From: Rhopalosiphum padi
Lineage: Eukaryota > Arthropoda > Insecta > Hemiptera > Aphididae
Reading direction: 5' to 3'
DNA: 64,000 nt
NCBI RefSeq assembly: GCF_020882245.1
Contig: NC_083598.1
Span: 55,403,858-55,467,857, forward strand
In this document: piece after piece, positions 63,887 to 64,000 of the stretch
Layout of the letters: each line of letters opens with the position of its first letter
Numbering within the stretch: the stretch's first letter is position 1
The notes under the pieces: generated by a model
Database searches by the model: none
What the model was told of the DNA's origin: nothing
What the model saw: the letters and a program-made list of their open reading frames with translations, nothing else
Position numbers and translations under genes: made by a program

Positions 63887-63949
63887 ATGTGCAACTACTA
63901 CTGCAGTCACTACTACGGCTACCACTACCGCTGCCACTACTGCGTCTGA
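63887..63949 (+). CDS. Possible 20-residue upstream-type small frame
   Basis: ATG at 63887 to TGA at 63947-63949 gives a Cys/Tyr/His-rich peptide from ACT/CTA-rich sequence. The other two phases also stay open to the window end, one Leu-rich and one Thr/Ala-rich, but without ATG. This fits a 5' untranslated region with low-complexity triplets better than a coding start. Confidence 0.12.
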   Translation: MCNYYCSHYYGYHYRCHYCV

Positions 63950-64000
63950 CCATCATCGTTTGGACACGCGAGCGAACAGAGAGTACGAATATATCATCGA

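Larger units (their letters stand above)
62650..64000. promoter_or_regulatory. CpG-rich promoter-type island at the window end
   Basis: The most GC- and CpG-rich block in the window. It has (GTC)n at 62983-63001, (CCG)n at 63274-63327, (CA)n at 63334-63362 running into CGCGCGCG, and poly-T at 63722-63745. A donor-like GCACGTAAGG lies at 63067-63076. Initiator-like TCAGT words occur at 63371 and 63429, without a good downstream element. Frames of 137 (+) and 152 (-) codons are Arg/Ala translations of the repeats. I infer a promoter plus 5' untranslated exon of a gene lying to the right or transcribed leftwards; the orientation is not decided. Confidence 0.45.

Noticed and set aside
1..64000. 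Known conserved microRNAs (let-7, miR-10, iab-4, miR-124 and others), tRNAs, rRNAs
   Set aside because: Scanned by eye for the mature sequences and typical boxes and saw none; a proper covariance-model search could still find divergent ones.
1..64000. CRISPR arrays, bacterial operons or endosymbiont DNA
   Set aside because: Repeats are microsatellites or dispersed elements, not regularly spaced direct repeats, and there are no bacterial-type genes.
1..64000. Autonomous transposon or retrovirus-like coding regions
   Set aside because: No reverse transcriptase, integrase or transposase motif is recognisable in any frame; only non-autonomous or decayed elements are visible.

Overview
The window is eukaryotic nuclear DNA and most likely comes from an aphid or a close relative (Hemiptera, Sternorrhyncha). 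The background is very AT-rich. The motif TAGGTACCTAT and its fragments recur, for example near 1680 and 50202. A dispersed repeat with the core ATGATAAATCATTG followed by ACGATTCTGAGC, which I remember as very common in aphid genomes, occurs at least six times. Nothing looks bacterial or viral: there are no operons, ribosome binding sites, rRNA, recognisable tRNA or CRISPR. The aphid assignment rests on memory of genome texture, not on a search.

I find no confidently recognisable protein-coding gene. The longest open frames (3736-4347 on +, 44456-44956 and 62980-63438 on -) lie in GC-rich low-complexity DNA and translate into repeats of Tyr/Ile, Pro/His or Arg. The many frames of 60 to 110 codons are about what AT-rich DNA plus stop-poor GC islands would give by chance. 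A few stretches look more like exons because an abrupt rise in GC coincides with a good splice acceptor and an open frame: 51189-51409 is the best, then 4529-4655 and 23653-24029, all on +. Short coding-like frames are noted at 8502-8720 (-), 26893-27006 (+), 29996-30181 (-), 32941-33177 (-) and 41339-41497 (+), all at low confidence.

Layout: long AT deserts alternate with sharply bounded, CpG-rich, GC-richer islands at about 2985-4450, 29290-32080, 37690-38550, 39940-45150 (with an AT gap at 42200-43110), 53880-57560, 58790-60040 and 62650-64000. Smaller islands lie at 8340-8790, 13930-14160, 23560-24030, 26880-27010, 27330-27780, 36700-36990, 48850-49520 and 62090-62350. This is what a gene desert or the very long introns around a developmental regulator look like, with promoters, 5' untranslated exons and conserved enhancers as islands. 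The last island (62650-64000) is the strongest candidate for the promoter or first exon of a gene that continues beyond the window.

Mobile DNA consists of decayed non-autonomous elements. The clearest is a 595-bp inverted-repeat element at 25160-25754, flanked by a perfect 8-bp duplication, which inserted into the terminus of an older hAT-like element. Others are a 435-bp inverted-repeat element at 47252-47686 with a probable relative at 2046-2660, a head-to-head repeat pair at 36094-36265 with a relative at 50388-50540, and a two-copy repeat at 5663-5791 and 30890-31032. I found no evidence of a new multi-gene system. The items most worth checking are the 51.2-kb exon, the G-skewed block at 44.6-44.9 kb and the conservation of the islands.
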